Positions 61,500 through 64,000 of a stretch of DNA of 64,000 bases are shown here, one piece after another. The notes beneath the pieces are model-generated. The model searched no databases and was not told the DNA's origin. It saw only the letters and a program-made list of their open reading frames with translations. This DNA comes from Bacillota bacterium (GTDB lineage: Bacteria; Bacillota; Clostridia; Acetivibrionales; DSM-1351): the NCBI GenBank assembly GCA_023398105.1, contig JAEWST010000103.1, positions 92,813-156,812 of the forward strand, in the 5' to 3' direction. The first letter of the stretch is position 1, and every line of letters starts with the position of its first letter. Position numbers and translations under genes: made by a program.

Positions 61500-63407
61500 A
61501 TGATTAAAATTACTTTAAAGGATGGCAGCTCAAAAGAATACCAGAAGGGTATTACAATAAAAGAGGTTGCTGAAAGCATTAGTGCTGGACTAGCTAGAGT
61601 GGCTTTAGCAGGAGAGGTTGACACAAAGGTAAAGGATTTGAGCTTCAAGCTTGAAAATGACTGTAATTTAAACCTACTCACATTTGATGACGAGGGTGGA
61701 AGATTGGCATACAGGCATACAACATCACATGTTTTGTCTCAAGCGGTAAAAAGAGTGTTCCCGACTGTTAAACTAGCAATAGGACCTGCTATTGACAACG
61801 GTTTTTACTATGACTTTGATACAGAAAAGAATTTTACACCTGAAGATTTGACTAAAATTGAAAAAGAAATGGAAAACATTATTAAAGAGGATCTTCAATT
61901 AGAAAGATTTACTCTTCCTAGAGAAGAAGCTATCAAATTCATGGAAGAAAAAGGCGAGCCTTATAAAGTAGAGCTTATTAAAGACCTTCCTGAAAATGAG
62001 GAAATATCTTTTTATAAGCAGGGTGATTTTGTTGACTTATGTGCTGGTCCACATTTGCCTTCAACTGGAAAGATTAAAGCAATCAAGCTAATGAATGCTA
62101 CTGGTGCATATTGGAGAGGCAATGAAAAAAACAAAATGCTTCAAAGAATATATGGAACAGCATATCCTAAAAAGAGCCTGTTAGAGGAATACCTTTTTAG
62201 AATGGAAGAGGCTAAAAAACGTGACCATAGAAAGCTTGGAAAAGAATTAGATTTGTTTGATATACTGGATGAAGGACCAGGATTCCCGTTCTTTATGCCT
62301 AAAGGAATGGTACTTCGCAATTTACTTGAAGATTTTTGGCGCAGTGAACACAAAAAAGCAGGGTATCAGGAAATTAAAACTCCTATGATTCTAAATAAGG
62401 AACTTTGGGTTAGATCGGGTCACTGGGAAAATTATAGAGAAAATATGTATACTGTAGATATAGATGAGCAGGATTTTGCAATTAAGCCAATGAACTGTCC
62501 AGGAGGTATGCTAGTATACAAAAGAAAGCTTCACTCTTACAGGGATCTTCCAGTAAGAGCAGGTGAACTTGGTCTTGTACACAGGCATGAGTTGTCTGGA
62601 GCACTGCATGGATTAATGAGAGTAAGATGCTTTACGCAGGATGATGCTCATATATTTATGACACCAGAACAAATTAAAGATGAAGTAACAGGTGTAATTA
62701 ACTTGATTGATGATTTTTATAAAGTGTTTGGATTTAAATACAATGTCGAGCTTTCTACAAGACCTGAAAAATCAATTGGTGATGATGAAATGTGGGAATT
62801 ATCTACAGCTGGACTTAAGGAAGCATTAGATTCTAAAGGTATAAACTATAAAATAAATGAAGGAGATGGAGCCTTCTATGGACCTAAAATAGATTTCCAT
62901 CTTGAAGATTCTATAGGACGTACATGGCAGTGCGGAACAATACAGTTGGATATGAATTTACCTGAGAGATTTGATTTAACATATGTTGGTGCTGATGGAG
63001 AAAAGCATAGACCTGTAATGATTCATAGAGTTGTATTTGGAAGCATCGAAAGATTTATAGCTATTTTGACAGAGCATTTTGCAGGTGCTTTCCCAGTATG
63101 GCTTTCACCTGTACAGGTCAAAATTTTACCTCTTGTTGACAAGCACCATGACTATGCATATGAGGTTAAAAAGCTACTTGAACAGCAGGATATTAGAGTT
63201 GAGGTTGATACAAGGAACGAAAAAATCGGTTACAAGATTAGAGAAGCCCAGATGGAAAAAACTCCGTATATGCTGGTAATTGGTGATAAGGAAATGGACA
63301 ACAATGCTGTAGCCGTTAGATCTAGAAAAGAGGGAGACCTTGGAGCTTTAGCAGTACAGGATTTTGTAAATAAAATCGTTGAGGAAATAAAAACTAAGGC
63401 TAGATAA
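61500..63407 (+). CDS. thrS: Threonyl-tRNA synthetase
   Basis: It charges tRNA-Thr. The 635-residue protein has an N-terminal TGS domain (ITLKDGSSKEYQKGITIKE), the editing domain (HTTSHVLSQAVKRV and CAGPHLPSTG), the class II core with the zinc cysteine in PMNCPGGMLVYK, motif 2 VHRHELSGALHGLMR, motif 3 HRVVFGSIERFIAIL, and the anticodon-binding domain at the end. The start is ATG 61500 behind GGAGG (61487-61491); ATG 61485 overlaps that site. It is controlled by the threonine T-box upstream. Confidence 0.97.
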   Translation: MIKITLKDGSSKEYQKGITIKEVAESISAGLARVALAGEVDTKVKDLSFKLENDCNLNLLTFDDEGGRLAYRHTTSHVLSQAVKRVFPTVKLAIGPAIDNGFYYDFDTEKNFTPEDLTKIEKEMENIIKEDLQLERFTLPREEAIKFMEEKGEPYKVELIKDLPENEEISFYKQGDFVDLCAGPHLPSTGKIKAIKLMNATGAYWRGNEKNKMLQRIYGTAYPKKSLLEEYLFRMEEAKKRDHRKLGKELDLFDILDEGPGFPFFMPKGMVLRNLLEDFWRSEHKKAGYQEIKTPMILNKELWVRSGHWENYRENMYTVDIDEQDFAIKPMNCPGGMLVYKRKLHSYRDLPVRAGELGLVHRHELSGALHGLMRVRCFTQDDAHIFMTPEQIKDEVTGVINLIDDFYKVFGFKYNVELSTRPEKSIGDDEMWELSTAGLKEALDSKGINYKINEGDGAFYGPKIDFHLEDSIGRTWQCGTIQLDMNLPERFDLTYVGADGEKHRPVMIHRVVFGSIERFIAILTEHFAGAFPVWLSPVQVKILPLVDKHHDYAYEVKKLLEQQDIRVEVDTRNEKIGYKIREAQMEKTPYMLVIGDKEMDNNAVAVRSRKEGDLGALAVQDFVNKIVEEIKTKAR

Positions 63408-63492
63408 GGTGCAAAAATATACAATGTATGCTTTAAAATTAGAGCAAATGTTGTATGTGCTAACAAGCTGAAAATCTAAACTGTGTTTAATT

Positions 63493-63524
63493 AAAAGGTG
63501 GAATCTGAGAGGATTTCACCTTTT
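63493..63524 (+). terminator. Hairpin terminator of thrS
   Basis: AAAAGGTGGAATC / GATTTCACCTTTT with a short loop and a weak T-rich tail. Confidence 0.65.
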
Positions 63525-63657
63525 GAGTGCTTGGCTATTTTCAATTTAAAGTATAATACAAGCTAAATAGAAATTGTGGTATGGAATATAGTTGTTAAGT
63601 ATTATTTTACGGCAGTTCCTATTTAGACAAGGTAAAGCTTTTATATAAACAAGAACT

Positions 63658-63702
63658 ATGATAATTCTACCACACCAATAGATTTTTATGTGCGAAGTTT
63701 GA
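63658..63702 (+). repeat. Family C repeat, copy 3
   Basis: GATAATTCTACC-n3-CCAATAGATTTTTATGTGCGAAGTTTGAG, almost the same as 31154-31197. The stretch from 63525 to 63875 holds no gene. Confidence 0.75.
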
Positions 63703-63875
63703 GTTAGTTATTTTAAAAGTACAACATAAATCTATAATTTGTTTAATGGTACAGCTTGTTTTATACATTGAGTAATATCAAGAAGATGCAGTCATCTACT
63801 TTACTGATAGTAATTCACTTTTAGTAGTGAAATTTATCAAAATACAGTTTTATTTTTATGTTATTTGATAATAAT

Positions 63876-64000
63876 TATAACGAGGCAAAAAAATGTCCCC
63901 CACTTCTATAAGTGGCGGGTAGCACTTTGGTTATCAGGCGGTGAGAATATCTCCCGCCTCGATGAAACGCCGCTGATGTAATGAAATTTTTCTACAATCG
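63876..64000 (+). repeat. Family A repeat, copy 7 (cut by window end)
   Basis: TATAACGAGGC through GATGAAACGCCGC and TGAAATTTTTCTACAATCG. It follows the version without family B, as in copy 4, and continues past the window. Confidence 0.9.

Overview
The window is strongly AT-rich DNA from a Gram-positive, spore-former-type anaerobe of the clostridia. A secreted protein with a type I dockerin (36778-37746, minus strand) points to a cellulosome-making, cellulose-degrading species. The Ala-Leu pair at the dockerin recognition positions resembles dockerins of mesophilic Ruminiclostridium-type species more than C. thermocellum. The species assignment is inference; the dockerin is visible in the sequence.

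Layout. 1-11.4 kb is mostly housekeeping: the end of a DivIVA-like gene, an alanine-type T-box leader, an Lrp/AsnC regulator with a PLP aminotransferase, a HAD phosphatase, prfB with its programmed frameshift, larB-larC (nickel-pincer cofactor synthesis) with a radical SAM gene, a regulator-methyltransferase fusion, and guaA. 11.4-43 kb is accessory. It opens with an integrase remnant just after guaA (a known integration hotspot), then a three-gene Xre / ImmA-protease / PIN-nuclease module that looks like a toxin-antitoxin or defence unit. Next come unknown membrane and secreted genes, a 1635-residue S-layer-anchored protein with a recently duplicated module, and a complete type I restriction-modification locus (half-S, hsdM, dinD, hsdS, hsdR, ygjP-like peptidase). 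After that are an acyltransferase, a CAT-like enzyme, a diguanylate cyclase, a BtrH-like protein, the dockerin-chagasin protease inhibitor, an MFS transporter, a cell-wall hydrolase and an AEC transporter.

43.5-50.6 kb is a purine operon (purE-F-M-N-H-D); with guaA upstream it covers much of GMP synthesis. 50.8-53.1 kb is nadD-yqeK-lytR_C-rsfS. The remainder holds an ABC-F protein, a convergent acyl-CoA synthetase and D,D-carboxypeptidase pair, a ComEA-like protein, a small membrane protein, an ECF transporter S subunit, and thrS behind a threonine T-box with a consensus promoter.

The most unusual features are non-coding. Three families of short structured repeats (called A, B and C here) are scattered between genes. 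Family A has seven copies, all in the same orientation; family B is nested inside two of them and shows compensatory base changes in one hairpin. Two candidate small RNAs have recognisable promoters and terminators: one with C-rich loops after the MFS gene, and one transcribed divergently from the restriction-modification operon. No tRNA, rRNA or CRISPR array was seen.
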